Assembly (NCBI RefSeq): GCF_904849725.1
Contig: NC_058519.1
Location: 188,035,703-188,099,702 of the forward strand
Direction: 5' to 3'
Source of the DNA: Hordeum vulgare subsp. vulgare
Lineage: Eukaryota > Streptophyta > Magnoliopsida > Poales > Poaceae
DNA length: 64,000 nucleotides
Below are positions 19,784-32,495 of the stretch, piece by piece (the stretch's first letter is position 1; every line of letters starts with the position of its first letter). The notes below the pieces were generated by a model. It ran no database searches. It had not been told where the DNA came from and was given only the letters and a program-made list of their open reading frames with translations. Both the position numbers and the translations under genes were made by a program.

Positions 19784-22488
19784 AGCATCCCCAAGCTTAA
19801 CTCCTGCTCGTCCTCGAGTAGGGAAGTGATAAAGAATGAATTTTTGATGCTTTCGTGCTACCTAGCTTAGATGTCCTTTGTAACTCCTCTTATGTGACGT
19901 GGATGTTCAGATCCATTAGATTCAAAACAATAGTTTTCTATTGACGTGGAAACAATAATAATTCAAGCAAACTAGCAAGGTAATCATGAACTTTCAAAAT
20001 AACAAGGCCAAAAGAAAGTTATCCCTACAAAAGCATATAGTCTGGCTATGCTCTATCATCATTGCACAACGAATTTAAATCATGCACAACCCTGGTATTG
20101 GCCAAGTAATTGTTTTCACACCTTTACTTTCTCAAACCTTTTCAACTCTCACGCAATACATGAGCGTGAGCCATGGTTTTAGCACTATAAGTGGTGTGGA
20201 GTGTGGTGGAGGTTGCAAGAAAAACAAGGACAAGATGGTCACATTAACTAGGCATATCAATGACTGTGGAGATGCTCATCAATAGATATCAATGTGAATG
20301 AGTAGGGATTGCCATACAAATGATGCACTAGAGCTAAGAGTATGTGAAAGCTCTTAAAGAAAACTAGTGGGTGTGCATCCAACTTGCTTGCTCACGAAGA
20401 CCTAAGGCAAATTTGAGGAAGCCTATCATTGGAATATACAAGCCAAGTTATGTAATGAAAATTTCCCACTAGCTATATTGTGGTGACAAAATAAGAGACT
20501 CTCAATCATGAAGATCATGATGCTTAATAAGCACAAGTGTGGAAGGATAGTAGCATTGTCCCTTCTCTCTTTTCTCTCATCATTTTTTTTGGTGGGCTCT
20601 TTGGCCTCTTTTTTTTGGTGGGCATATTTGGCCTCTTTTATTTCCTCACATGAGACAATGCTCCATCAATGATGATCATCACACTTTCAACTCAAAACTT
20701 AGAGCAACGATGACTCTATATGGAATACCTTCGGTAGTGTACCGTGACAATGATCTAGCATGGCATAGACATTAACTGAAACATCATGCTAGCTATCTTA
20801 TGATCATGCAATGGCAATGTAGAAATGGTGGCACATGTCATGGTGGTAGTTGCATGACAATATAGGTAGGTATGGTGGCTGTTTTGAGGGAGGCTAATGG
20901 TAGGTTTTGTGCACCGGCGAAAGTTGCACGACACTAAGAAGATAGTGATGGTGGAAGGTGAAAGTGCATCTAAACCATGGACTCAACATTAGTCATGAAG
21001 AACTCATATACTTGTTGCAAAAGTTTTATTAGTAATCAAAACAAAGCATTCAATGAATACTCCTAGGGGAAGGGTTGGTAGGTATAAACCATCGCGCGAT
21101 CCCGACCGCCACACAAAGGATGACAATCAATAGACTAATCATGCTCAGACTTCATCACATAGCGGTTCACCATACGTGCATGCTACAGGAATCACTAACT
21201 TCAGCACAATGATTTCTAGATCCACAACACCTTACTAGCATAACTTCAATATTACCATAACCACAACTCAAAACTAATTGAGATGAATCAAACTTCTCTA
21301 ACTATTCAATGCACATGAAGGTGGAAGTTTTCATATCCCTTTGGATAACTACCCGTTTTGAGACTACTTTCATAGCATAGATCTACTATGAAGCCACGCA
21401 CCGCTGTGCTCTAAAAGATATAAGTGAAGCACATAGAGAAAAACCAACTAGCTCAAAAGATATAAGTGAAGCACATGTGAGCTGAATTGTCTACCAAAGG
21501 ATATAAGTGAAGCTCGACAAAATCACGGTGAGTGCATGTCTCTCTCTCTAGGTGTGCAGCAAGGATGATTGTGGCACAACAAAAATAAAAGACTCCTACG
21601 ATACAAGACGCTCCAAGCAAAACACATAACATGTGGTGAATAAAAATATAGCCCCAAGTAACGTTACCGATGGATTTGAAGAAGAAAGAGGGGATGCCTT
21701 CCCGGGGCATTCCCAAGCTTAGGCTTTTACGACATCCTTGAATCTCTTGGGGTGCCTTGGGAATCCCCAATCTTGAGCTCTTGCCGCTCTTTATCTTTTT
21801 GTCCATAAGAACTTCAACCAAAACTTGAAAACTTCACAACACGAAACTTAAACAGAAACTCGTGATAACATTAGTATAAGAAAGCAAACCACCACTTCCT
21901 TAGGTACTGTAGCAAACTTAAATTCTACTTATGCTGATGTTGGGTTACTGTATTTTCAATCTTCTATGGCTAATACCCCCGATACTATCCATAGTTTCAT
22001 CAAAATAAGCAACCAACACAACAAAACCAGAATCTGTTAACACCAGACCAGTCTGTAGCAATCTGTATACTTCGTATACTTCTCGTACTTAAAAAATTCT
22101 GATAAATTACGATAGTCTGATGAATTTGCGTAGCAATCAGCAGCAAAAAGAATCAACTCAAAATCTCTTACAGAAAAAAAAATTAAAATTCGTTTTGTGA
22201 GCAGAAAGTTTCTGTCTTTTCCAGCATGACCAAACGATCATCCCCAGGACTAATCATAACGGTTTTGCTTGGCACAAACGCAAAGAGAAATACAAAAAAC
22301 ACAATCATAACAGAATTATGAGAGTGTGGAAAACACAAAACATAAAGTAAAAGGATAGGTTCATTGGGTTGCCTCCCAACAAGCACTATTGTTTAACGCC
22401 CTTAGCTAGGCAAAAGGTGATGGAATCACGTATAGTCATCTTTGGTGCTCAAACCATAAGTAGCCCTCATCATAGATTCATAAGGAAA
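19784..22488 (-). other. Noncoding 3' region of G2 with polypurine tract
   Basis: The polypurine tract AAGCTTGGGGATGCT lies at 19784-19798. A near copy (AAGCTTGGGAATGC) is internal at 21707-21720. Three degenerate AGATATAAGTGAAGC repeats occupy 21413-21520, equivalent to the 41-bp array of G1. I see no supported coding frame. It is collinear with 9639-12404. Confidence 0.8.
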
Positions 22489-24457
22489 TCATATTTTCTT
22501 TCTAGGAAAGTGCTCCATGCCCTTCTTTAAAGGAAATTGAAATCTAATATTCCCTTCCTTCATATCGATGACAGCACCAATAGTCCTTAGGAAAGGTCTA
22601 CCAAGAATAATGGGACATGAAGGATTGCAATCTATGTCAAGTACAATGAAATCCACGGGTACATAGTTCTTATTTGCAACAATAAGAACATCATCGATCC
22701 TTCCCATGGGTTTCTTGACAGTAGAATCCGCAAGATGGAAATTAAGAGAACACTCTTCAGTCTGACGAAAATCAAGAATATCACATAAAGACTTTGGAAT
22801 CGCGGAGACACTAGCACCCAAATCACACAAAGCATTGCACTCATAGTTTTTGAACTTGATTTTGATAGTAGGTTCCCACTCATCATGAAGTTTTCTATCT
22901 ATAGAGACTTCTAATTCGAGCTTCTCTTCAAGAGATTTCATCATAGCATCTACGATATGCGCGGTAAAGGCTTTGCTTTGGCTATAAGCATGTGGAGAGT
23001 TTGCAATGGATTGCATCAAAGATATGCAGTCAAACAAGGAGCAATTATCATAATTGAATTCCTTGAAATCCAAAGTGGGGGTTTCATTACTACCCAAATT
23101 TTTTATTTCTTCTACTCCACTCTCCACACCTTTATCATCAAGATGGGTAGACTCCGAATCATTGGGGCGTTTTTCAACCAAAGTGGATTCATATCCAGCC
23201 CCTTCATCACTAGGTTTGACACGCGAAAACAAAGATTCAAGAGGAGTCACACCAAGCACTTTAAGATCTTTGTGATTTGCATCACTAGAACAGACCCTTT
23301 TAAGCCATTCATGCCCAGCGCGAATTTGGGCAGTTCTTTCTTTGCTCTCATTCATGGAGACACACATCTAACTTTGAAAGCATCAATTTCACAAGACATC
23401 CTATCAACGCTCTTAGCCAAATCGTCTACTTTGAGGAGTTTTTCCTCTATGGATGCATTGAAAATCTTTTGAGAGTTGATGAACTCTTTGATATTACTCT
23501 CTAACTCCGAGGGTAATTTGTTGTGATTTCCATAAGTGTTGTTGTAGGAATTTCCATAATTGTTAGAGGAGTTACTAGGAAAAGGCCTAGGAACGTAGTT
23601 TCCTCTAAAAGCATTGTTGTTGCCAAAATTGTTCCTACCAACAAAATTCACGTCCAAACTAGTGTTGCTACTCTCAATCAAGGAAGATAGTGGCATGTCA
23701 TTAGTATCTAAAGGAGCATTCCTACTAGCAACCAAATTCATCAACTCGTCCATCTTAGCACTAAGCAAGTTAATTTCTTCTATAGCGTGTACCTTTTTGC
23801 TAGCAGGCGACCTTTCAGTGTGCCACTGAGAGAAGTTGGTCATGATATTTTCTAGGAGTTTTGTAGCGTCTCCTAACGTGATTTCCATGAATGTTCCACC
23901 TAAGGTGGATTCCAAGATATTGCGAGAAGCGAAATTCAAGCCAGCATAAAAGATTTGTATAATCATCCACAAACTAAAGCCATGAGCGGGACAATTTCTA
24001 ATCATAAGTTTCATCCTCTTCCAAGATTATGCAACGTGTTCAGGATCAAGTTGCTTGAAATTCATGATATCGTTACGTAAGGAGATGATCTTAGCTGGCG
24101 GAAAATACTTGGATATGCAAGCATCTTTGCACTTATCCCAAGAGTCGATATTATTTTTAGGCAAAGAAGAAAACCAAGTTTTTGCGCGACCTCGCAACGA
24201 GAAAGGAAAAAGCTTCAACTTAATCACGTCATTATCCACATCTCTTTCTTTTGCATGTCACAAAGCTCAATGAAGGTATTGAGATGGGATGCGGCATCTT
24301 CACTAGGAAGGCCAGATAATTGCTCTTTCATAACAAGATTCATCAAAGCTGCGTTGATTTCATACGATTCCGCACTATTGGCGGGAGCAATCGGAGTACT
24401 AATAAAATCATTATTATTGGTACTTGAGAAGTCGCAAAGTTTGGTGTTTTCAGCCAT
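22489..24457 (-). pseudogene. Athila-type gag with fused aspartic protease, G2, broken
   Basis: Starts MAENTKLCDFSSTNNNDFIS at 24457. Pieces: N-terminus (24224-24457); gag core RAKTWFSSLPKNNIDSWDKC (24027-24239); middle with Asn-rich linker and EFINSQKIFNASIEEKL (23352-24014); C-terminal part with CDLGASVSAIPKSL and CPIILGRPFLRTIG (22489-23367, 292 codons open). About three frame breaks. No CCHC knuckle. A short segment around the 23352/23367 overlap, where the gag coiled region should run on, appears deleted relative to G3. Role as for G3. Confidence 0.86.
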
Positions 24458-24668
24458 GATGACTTCAACAAGCAAACAAGCACACAAGCAAGCAAGAAAC
24501 CGGCGAAGGAAAACGGCAAAAAAGCAAAAAGCAAAAGAAAACGACAAAGGAGAAAGGCAAATGAAAACGGCAAATATGAAGTGGGGGAGAGGAAAACAAT
24601 AGGCAACTGGCAAAAAATAGTAAATGCAAGAGATGAGTTTGTGAGACCTACTTGGATAGATCTCTCCT

Positions 24669-24686
24669 TCCCCGGCAATGGCGCCA
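24669..24686 (-). other. Primer-binding site of G2 (tRNA-Asp)
   Basis: TGGCGCCATTGCCGGGGA on the minus strand, with one mismatch to the complement of the plant tRNA-Asp(GUC) 3' end. Confidence 0.85.
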
Positions 24687-24696
24687 GAAATACTTT

Positions 24697-26324
24697 TGCT
24701 ACTGCAACAAAAGACCTTCCAACGGTGCGAGAAACACATGCTGACGGGAGACTGTTCTTGTCTTCATACTACTCAGCAACGGCACCAGGAATCCTTCTAC
24801 TTCGGCTACGCCTTTAGGGACTTCCTAGGAAAATATGGAATGGATTTCCCCGTGGCCTTGGAACCTTGCATTGGTGTTCCCTCGAAGCGGAAAGGGTGAG
24901 GTAGCACAGTGGTGGTAAGTATTTCCCTCGGTTTTGAGAACCAAGGTATCGATCCAGTGAAGGAGTATCACAAGTATCTGCACAAACACAAAAGCTTGCT
25001 CCCAACACTATGAAGGGGTTGTCAATCCTTTATAGATTGTTTGCCATGTGAGAACTGAAAGCAACAAAGTAACAAAGCAAAGTAAAAGCGAAAGTGGAAA
25101 CGATAGGTGTGAATAGACCCGGGGGCCGTAGTGTTCACTAGTGGCTTCTCTCATGAAAGAAAGTAGACGGTGGGTGAACAAATTACTGTTGAGCAATTGA
25201 TAGAACCGCGCAAAGTCGTGACATCATCTATGGTAATGATTATATCTATAGGCATCACATCCAAAACAGTAGACCGATACTTTCTGCATCTACTACTATT
25301 ACTCCATACGCCGACCGCTATCAAGCATGCATATAGTGTATTAAGTCCAAAACAACAGAGTAACGCCTTAAGCAAGATGACATGATGTAGATGGACAATC
25401 TCATATCTACAACAAAGCCCACATTGTTACCCTTGATGGAAACTACACGATGTGTGCCTTGCGGCCCCTACTGTCACTAGGAAAGGTCACCACACGGTAA
25501 GAACCCAAAACCAAGCACTTCTCCCATTGCAACAATCATAGATCTAGTTGGCCAAACAAAACCCAACACTTGGAGAGACTTACAAGGATATCAAATCATG
25601 CATATAAGAAATCAGCAAAGACTCAAATATATATCGTAGATAATCTGATCACAAATCCACAATTCATCGGATCTCGACAAACACACCGCCAAAGAGGATT
25701 ACATCGGATAGATCTCCATGAAGATCATGGAGAACATTGTTTGAAGATCCAAGAGAGAGAAGAAGCCATCTAGCTACTAACTACGGACCCGTAGGTCTGA
25801 AGTGAACTACTCACGAGTCACTGGAGGGGCGATGATGTTGATGTAGAAGCCCTCCAACTCCAAAGTCCCCTCCGACAGGGCATCGGGAAGGGTCTCCCTA
25901 TGAGATCTCGCGGAAACGGAAGCTTGCGGCGGCGGAAAGTGTTTTCCTCGATTCCCTGATTTTTTCTGTATTTTAGGGAATATATAGGCGAAGGAGCTAG
26001 GTCAGGGGGGCGCCAGGGAGGCCACAAGCCTGCTAGCCGCCTCCCCTGGTGGCGGCTACAAGGCTTGTGGCCCCCCTGTAGCTCTCCTGGCTTGGCCCTC
26101 AAGCCTCCTGATCTTCTTCTGTTCGGGAAAAATTTATTTCGGGCATTTTATTCTGTTTGGACTCCGTTCCAAAATCAGATCTGAAAAGAGCCAAAAACAC
26201 AGAAAAAACATGAAGTGGCACTTGGCACTTAATTAATAAGTTAGTCCCAAAAAAGATATAAAAGGAACATAAAACATCCAAAGATGACAAGATAACAGCA
26301 TGAAACCATCAAAAATTATAGATA
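24697..26324 (-). repeat. 5' LTR of G2
   Basis: Collinear with 18136-19783, ending ...TTGCAGTAGCA at 24697. Its outer end stops at ...ATTATAGATA (26319-26324 region), lacking about 15 terminal bases (CGTTTGAGACTTATCA in the other copy, complement strand). Confidence 0.85.
26022..26070. promoter_or_regulatory. LTR stem-loop, G2 5' LTR
   Basis: Arms CCACAAGCC (26022-26030) and GGCTTGTGG (26062-26070), about 36 bp upstream of TATA at 25980-25986. Confidence 0.7.
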
Positions 26325-27171
26325 ACCTGCGGGTTCGAGAACTATGTAGAGATGACCGAGACACTCTCCGGTCAATATCCAACAGCGGGACCTGGACATC
26401 CGTATTGGATCCTACATATTCTACGAAGATCTTATCAGTTCAACCTCTATGTCAAGGATTCACACAATCCCGTATACCATTCCCTTTGTCCTTCGGTATG
26501 TTACTTGCCCGAGATTTGATCTTCGGTATCTCCATACCTATTTCAACATCATTACCGACAAGTCTCTTTACTCATTCCGTAATACAAGATCCCATGACTA
26601 ACTCTTTAGTCACATTGCTTGCAAGGCTTGTTTGTGATGTTGTATTACCGAGTGGGCCCCGAGATACATCTCCGTCACACGGAGTGACAAATCCCAGACT
26701 CGATCCATGCTAACTCCGCGGACACCTTCGGAGATGCATGTAGAGTACCTTTATAGTCACCCAGTAATGTTGCGACATTTGATACACACAATGTATTCCT
26801 CCGATGTCAGTGAGTTACATGATCTCATGGTCATAGGAATGTATACTTGACATGCAGAAAACAACATCAACAAAATGACATGATTGTATGCTACGTTCAT
26901 AGTTTGGGTCTTGTCCATCACATCATTCTCCTAATGATGTGATCATGTCATCAAGTGACAACACTTGTCTATGGCTAGGAAACCTTAACCATTCTTGACA
27001 AACAGGCTAGTCAACTAGAGGCTTACTAGGGACATTGTTTTGTCTAAATATCCACACATGCATTTATGTTTCCATTCAATACAATTATAGCATGGATAAT
27101 AAACGATTATCTTGAAACAGGAAATATAATAATAACTATTTTACTATTGCCTCTAGGGAATATTTCCAACA
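26325..27171 (-). repeat. 5' LTR of element B, outer part
   Basis: Resumes the Angela-like LTR interrupted by G2 and ends at 27171 with ...ATATTTCCAACA. Together with 17191-18135 it makes about 1792 bp. It has a single copy of the block that is duplicated in the 3' LTR. Confidence 0.88.
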
Positions 27172-27885
27172 TTTGATGTCCATCTCGAAAGCATCAGCAT
27201 GATCTCCATTGTTACTCACACAACACCATGATCTCCATCACCATTATATCCATCATTGTCCTGCCATTGAGGTTGTCGCACAAACTATGCTTGTACTACT
27301 AAAGCTACTGAACTAGCGAGAAAGTAAAGCATCACGAAGTGCAAAAATAAATTAAAGACAACCCTATGGCTCATGTTGGTTGCCGTAGCATCGACATGCA
27401 AGTCAATATTTAACTATTACAACATGATCATCTCATACATCAAATATATAACATCATGTACTTGGCCATATCATATCACATCATACCCTACAAAAACAAG
27501 TTAGACACCCTCTAATTTGTTGTTGCATGTTTTACGTGGATGCAATGGGTATCTAGCCAGAACGATTCTTACCTACGCAAACCACAAATGTGATAAACAA
27601 GTTGCTATTTAACCTTCTCCAAGGACCACCTTTGTAAAATACGATTCAACTAAAGTAGGAGAGACAGACACCCGCCAGCTATCTTTATGCAACAAGTTGC
27701 ATGGCAGACGATGGAACCGGTCTTTCGTAAGCGTACGAGTAAGGTTGGTCCGGGCCGCTTCATACTACAATACCACCTAATCTAGAAAAGACAACGAGGC
27801 TAACAATCGGAATATCAACGCCCACATACTCCTTTGTGTTCTACTTGAGATGTCATCTACACATAAACCTAGCTCATGATGCCAC
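27172..27885 (-). other. 5' leader and degraded primer site of element A
   Basis: Collinear with B's leader from about 16487 on. The tRNA-Met primer site next to the LTR is decayed (TGGCATCATGAGCTAGG at about 27868-27884). There is no coding frame. The first part of the leader and all of gag are absent at the junction with B. Confidence 0.75.
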
Positions 27886-29702
27886 TATTAGGGAATGTCG
27901 CAAGGGAAACAAAAAAAATTCCTACATGCGCACAAGATCTATCCATGGTGATGACCATCTACGAGAGGAGAGATTGGATCCACATACCCTTGTAGATCGC
28001 TAAGCGGAAGCGTATATAACGCGGTTGATGTTCTTGAACATCTTAGTTATCCAAATCGCACTCCATCCCGCGATCCCATCATGATCCGTCTCGCGATATC
28101 ATCACGATCCATCCCGTTCTAGTGTCGAACGGATGGCACCTCCGAGTTCAGCACACATACAGCTCGATGACGATCTCCGCCTTCTTGATCCAGCAAGAGG
28201 GGGTGGAGAGGTAGTTGAGTTCTCCGACAGCCTAACGGCGTGGCAGCGATGGTGGTGGAACTGATCCGGTAGGGCTTCGTCGTGCACTGCTCAACCAATC
28301 TAGAGGAGGAACGAACTAGAGGGAGGGAGAGGTGGGTGCACCATAGATTGTGGTGTGGCTGCCCTCTACTTCCTCCACTATATATAGGAGGGTAAGGGAA
28401 GAGGTTGCGCCCTAGGGTTTCCCCTAGGGTTGCTCAGCCGCGGCCAAGAGGAGGAGGAGTCCTCTTTCAAGTGGGTTTGGTGGAGGCACTAGGAGCACTC
28501 CTCCTCTTAGTCAAGCTCCTCCCATCCTCCACTATTTCGTCTGCATAGGCCCATGAGGCTGGCCGCCCAGCCCACCAGGGGCTGGTGCGCCACCTCTTAG
28601 GCTTATGTGCCCCCCCGGGGTGGGTGGCCCCTCCCGGTTAAACACCGGAACCCATTCGTCACTCCCGGTACACTACCAATAATGCCCGAAACTTTTCCAG
28701 AACCCGAATACCTCTTTCCTATATATCAGTCTTCGTCTTCGGACCATTCTGTAACTCCTCTGACGCTCGGGATCTCATCCGAGTATCTGAACAAATTTCG
28801 GTCACCAGCATACATAACTCAACTATACCAAAGCTTCAATGAACCTTAAGTGTGTAGACCCTGCGGGTTCGAGAACTATGCAGACATGACCGAGACACTC
28901 TCCGGTCAATAACCAATAGCAGGACATGGATGCACATATTGGTCGTTCATATTCTACGAAGATCTTTACCGGTCGAACCTCTATGTCAAGGATTCAGTCA
29001 ATCTCGTACGTTGTTCCCTTTGTCCATCGGTATGTCACTTCCCCGAGATTCAATCATCGGTATCTCCATACCTAGTTCAATCTCGTTACCGGCAAGTCTC
29101 TTTACTCATTTTGTAATACAAGATCCCGTGACTAAATCCTTAGTTACATTGCTTGAAAGGCTTGTTGTGATGTTATTTTACTGAGTGGGCCCTGAGATAC
29201 CTTTCCGTCACACGGAGTGACAAATCCTAGTCTTGATCCACGCCAATCCAACACAGACCATCGGAGATACCTGTGGAGCACCTTTATAGTCACCTAGTTA
29301 CGTTGTGATGTTTGATACACACAAGGTATTCCTCCCATGTCCGAGAGTTGCATGATCTCATGGTCATAGGAACACATACTTGACATGGAGAAAATAGTAG
29401 CAATAAACTGACACGATCACATGCTACATTCATAGTTTGGGTGTTGTCCATCACATCATTCTCCTAATGATGTGATCCCGTTATCAAATGACAACTCATG
29501 TCTATGGTCAGGAAATCTTGACCATCTTTGATCAACGAGCTAGTCCTTAGAGGCTCACTAGGGACAGTGTGTTGTCTATATACCCACACATGTTTTGAGT
29601 TTCCAATCAATAAAGTTATAGCATGGATAATAAGCTATTATCATGAACAAGGAAACAAAATAATAACTAATTTATTATTGCCTCTAGGACATATTTCCGA
29701 CA
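27886..29702 (-). repeat. 5' LTR of element A
   Basis: From TATTAGGG (mutated TGTTGGGG) at 27886 to ...ATTTCCGACA at 29702, 1817 bp. TATA is at 28379-28386. It is visibly more diverged than B's LTRs, in keeping with A being the older host. Confidence 0.85.
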
Positions 29703-31886
29703 CTCCCTTCACGGAGAGACTACTACTGGCTGTGTTGGAGAGGGAGCATCCTCCGGAGTTATCTTCAGAGGAGACCTAGAGGTTCCGGACCCTCCATCCT
29801 TTCTTGTCTGGAGGGTGAATCCTCCTGGTCCTTTGTGGCTCACATGTCAACCTCGGCCATAATATCTTCGCCCCCGACCATAGTTTCCGACGCACGGGGC
29901 CTCTCAAGATACCACCTCCCCGATCTCCTCGGTAATAGGGCAAGGTGTGTAGGTCGATCCAATCCCGCTTTCAGCCAGATTGGCTGGCAAGGAAACCCAC
30001 TCCAAAATTTCATCGATGGGGAAGTCACGTTTCGGGATGAAATACGGAAAATCGGCCTAGTTGCAGCCACGACACTTAAAGGAATGGAGTGTTTAGATTT
30101 TTGATAATTACCTTTGTGCTCGGGGTTTCACCCTAAGGGTCCTCCGATGGACCAGTGCTTCATCCTCGGACTCCTCGTCCGAGTCCGAAGTATCCGGAAA
30201 TAAGATCGTGGGGACCTTATGTTGCTTCTTTGGAGCAACGGGAGCTGGATCTCCCTCGACGTCTTTGGACACTGCTCTTTTCTTCGCATGGGTGTTGTCT
30301 CTCACCTCCTCCTCATCTTCTTCTTCTTCTCCCTCGAGGTTGGAGGGAGCCAGCGTCTCTTCGGACCTAGTGTATGGTGGACCCTTTGACTGAAGACCCT
30401 CCTAGGTCTTCTTCTTCCCCTTCTTATGCTCCTCCTTCTTCCTCGGAGCCGTGTATGGCTTCTCGACTAACATGGCTGCCAATAGCGATGTCATATCGTC
30501 TTCGGGAAAAGGTGTCGCACTGTTGATCTGCTTGGACTTTTTTAGCCAGATCTGCAAGCATGGGAGAAGGAAGAAGTCAGTACCTTGTTAAAAGGAAAGA
30601 ATTAAAACTAAAGATATGATAAAAACCTTAATGACCCAGAAAGGTTAAGGATGGAAAGGCCTATGTCTTCCTCCTCGACGGTCCAAACGTTTTGCAGCTT
30701 AAAAAGCACCTTCCACAGATTCTCGTGAGTAATGCGGAAAAGTTCCACATAGGGCGTGGCACACTATCCGGATCCTCCGGATTATGGTCCCACATTGCGA
30801 CGGGCCAGTGCTGGTAGGGGACAAGGTGGCGATGCAGCATTACCTGGATTACATTGCTAAGCTCGATCTTCTTCTCGAGTAGATTGGAGATCTTCTTTGT
30901 GAGCTCCTTCACCTCCGCCCCCCAATCCATGGTCTTTTCCGTCACGGACACAAGACAGGTGGGAGGGTTAGATCTAAACATTGGAGGAGCTGTCTCGCCT
31001 GTGTTGCGTGGATCGGTGATGTAGATCCACTATTGCTGCCACGCCTTGACAATATCTATGAATGTGCCCTTTGGCCATTTGGCCCCATTAAGCTTGATGA
31101 TCATCGACCCCCCGTAGTCAGCCTACTTGCCATTAACGACCATGGGCTTGACGTTGAGAACCTTCAGCCATAGGCTGAAGTGGGGTTGGACCCGCAAAAT
31201 ACCTCATAGACTCTGATGAAGGGTGAAAGGTGGGTAATGGATTTTGGAGGGAGATCATGGAAGTCAAGTCCGTAATAGAACATGACGCCCTGATACGTCT
31301 CCAATGTATCGATAATTTATTAAGTAGTCATGCCATATTTGCCTATGTTTGTAATAACTTTATATGGTATTGATGCACTTTATATGATTTATTTAGTACT
31401 AACCCGGATTGACGTTGTTTTCAACAGAATTACCGTGGTGTTGCTTTTTGTGCAGAAAATGTAAGTGCTCGGAATCTCCCGAAACTTTTTATGATTTTTT
31501 CTAGAAGATGTGAGCAACGTTGGAGCGGAGAACCACCAGAGGAGGGATGCCACGGAGGCACAAACCAACAGGGTGCAACCTGGGCCTTGGCCCCGCCATG
31601 ATGTCTTGTGGGCCCCACATGGCTCCGTTGCGCGTGATTCCAACACTGAAAAAATCCTATAAATCCCACAAACCCCAAAAATAAAGAGAGAACTTCTGCT
31701 CCGCCGCCGCAACTCTGTGTATTGCTGAAAAACCAATCTAGAGCGATTCCAGTACCCTGTCAGAGAGGGAAAACCAACATCGGTGGCCATCTTCATCATC
31801 CCGGCGGAGGCCATGACGAGGAGGGAGTAGTTCACCCTCGAGGCTGAGGGTATATACCACTAGCTCTTTGTTCAATATCTCTCTCT

Positions 31887-31920
31887 CGTGTTCTTGAGAT
31901 GGCACGATCTCAAGAACACG
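31887..31920. other. Perfect 14-bp inverted repeat in solo LTR J
   Basis: CGTGTTCTTGAGAT (31887-31900), loop GGCACG, ATCTCAAGAACACG (31907-31920). It sits in the transcribed part of the LTR, downstream of the TATA-like site. Confidence 0.85.
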
Positions 31921-32360
31921 GGCTTCGTTAATATAGTAGGATCATATGATATATTTCTCTTACCATCTAGTTGTGATGAATTGAGTCTTTTCCTTTAAGA
32001 TCTCGTCATGTTGGATTGAGCATATTGGTATGAAAACACTTGATGTAAGTCTTGCGTGGGATACCCGTAGTAACATTGGGGTATTCTATTGATTCACATG
32101 ATATATGTTGAGGCATCAATTTGCAGGTTTCGGTGACCTTGGGGATCTATGCATAGGGGTTGATTGCACGTTTTCATACCATGTTCTCCGATAGAAATCT
32201 TGGGGTGCTCCTTTCACGTTCTTTGTGTTGGATTGAATATGATAGCTATGAAATCGTTTGATGCATGTCGGACAATTTACCCACGGATACTTGAGGTGAC
32301 ATTGGAGTATCTAGGTGACATTAGGGTCTATCGATATGTATCATTGGTAATATTCTAGTA

Positions 32361-32495
32361 TGAACTCTTATATAGATTGAACACAAAGGATAGCTTGATG
32401 TTATCTTAGTACAAACTCTTGAATAGATTGAACGGAAAGGATAGCGTGATGTTATCTCAGTACGAACTCTTGAATAGATTGCTCGGAAAGAATAA
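32361..32495. repeat. 51-bp tandem repeat (~2.6 copies) in solo LTR J
   Basis: AACTCTT recurs at 32363, 32414 and 32465. Each unit reads ATAGATTGAAC...AAAGGATAGC.TGATGTTATCT, with few differences between units. Confidence 0.85.

Larger units (their letters stand above)
18136..26324 (-). mobile_element. Element G2: gag-only Athila-type gypsy retrotransposon in B's 5' LTR
   Basis: LTRs at 18136-19783 and 24697-26324, tRNA-Asp primer site at 24669-24686, broken gag-protease at 22489-24457, noncoding 3' region at 19784-22488. There is no pol beyond protease. CCCTG flanks the left end. On the right the LTR lacks its last ~15 bases and runs into ACCTGCGGG, so the TSD is imperfect. Closest to G3 in LTR sequence and to G1 in layout. 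Confidence 0.86.
2114..27171 (-). mobile_element. Element B: Angela/BARE-like Ty1/copia retrotransposon with two nested gypsy insertions
   Basis: Seen in minus-strand order: 5' LTR (27171-26325 and 18135-17191, split by G2), an initiator-Met primer site (17174-17189), leader (17173-15947), insertion G1, gag-pol remnants (8074-4096), polypurine tract and 3' LTR (4044-2114). Without G1 and G2 it is about 9 kb, normal for Angela. The 5 bp before 2114 is ATAAT, while TTTGA follows 27171, so no TSD flanks it. Either the ends were rearranged or its two LTRs come from different copies. All coding parts are broken. Confidence 0.8.
1..29702 (-). mobile_element. Element A: Angela/BARE-like Ty1/copia retrotransposon, left end outside window, heavily interrupted
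   Basis: Seen: a 3' LTR at 1-1191, the last part of pol at 1192-2113, a 5' leader at 27172-27885 and a 5' LTR at 27886-29702, all reading on the minus strand. The LTR starts TGTTGGAAAT and carries the Angela/BARE/WIS sequence I recognise from Triticeae. The span 2114-27171 between the two halves is element B with its own passengers. Most of A's gag-pol, several kb, is missing, so the two halves may come from different copies. The right-hand TSD candidate is CTCCC at 29703-29707. Its partner lies outside the window. Confidence 0.75.

Noticed and set aside
31887..31920. Hairpin as a microRNA precursor
   Set aside because: A 14-bp stem is too short for a plant pre-miRNA. It is reported only as a structural oddity.
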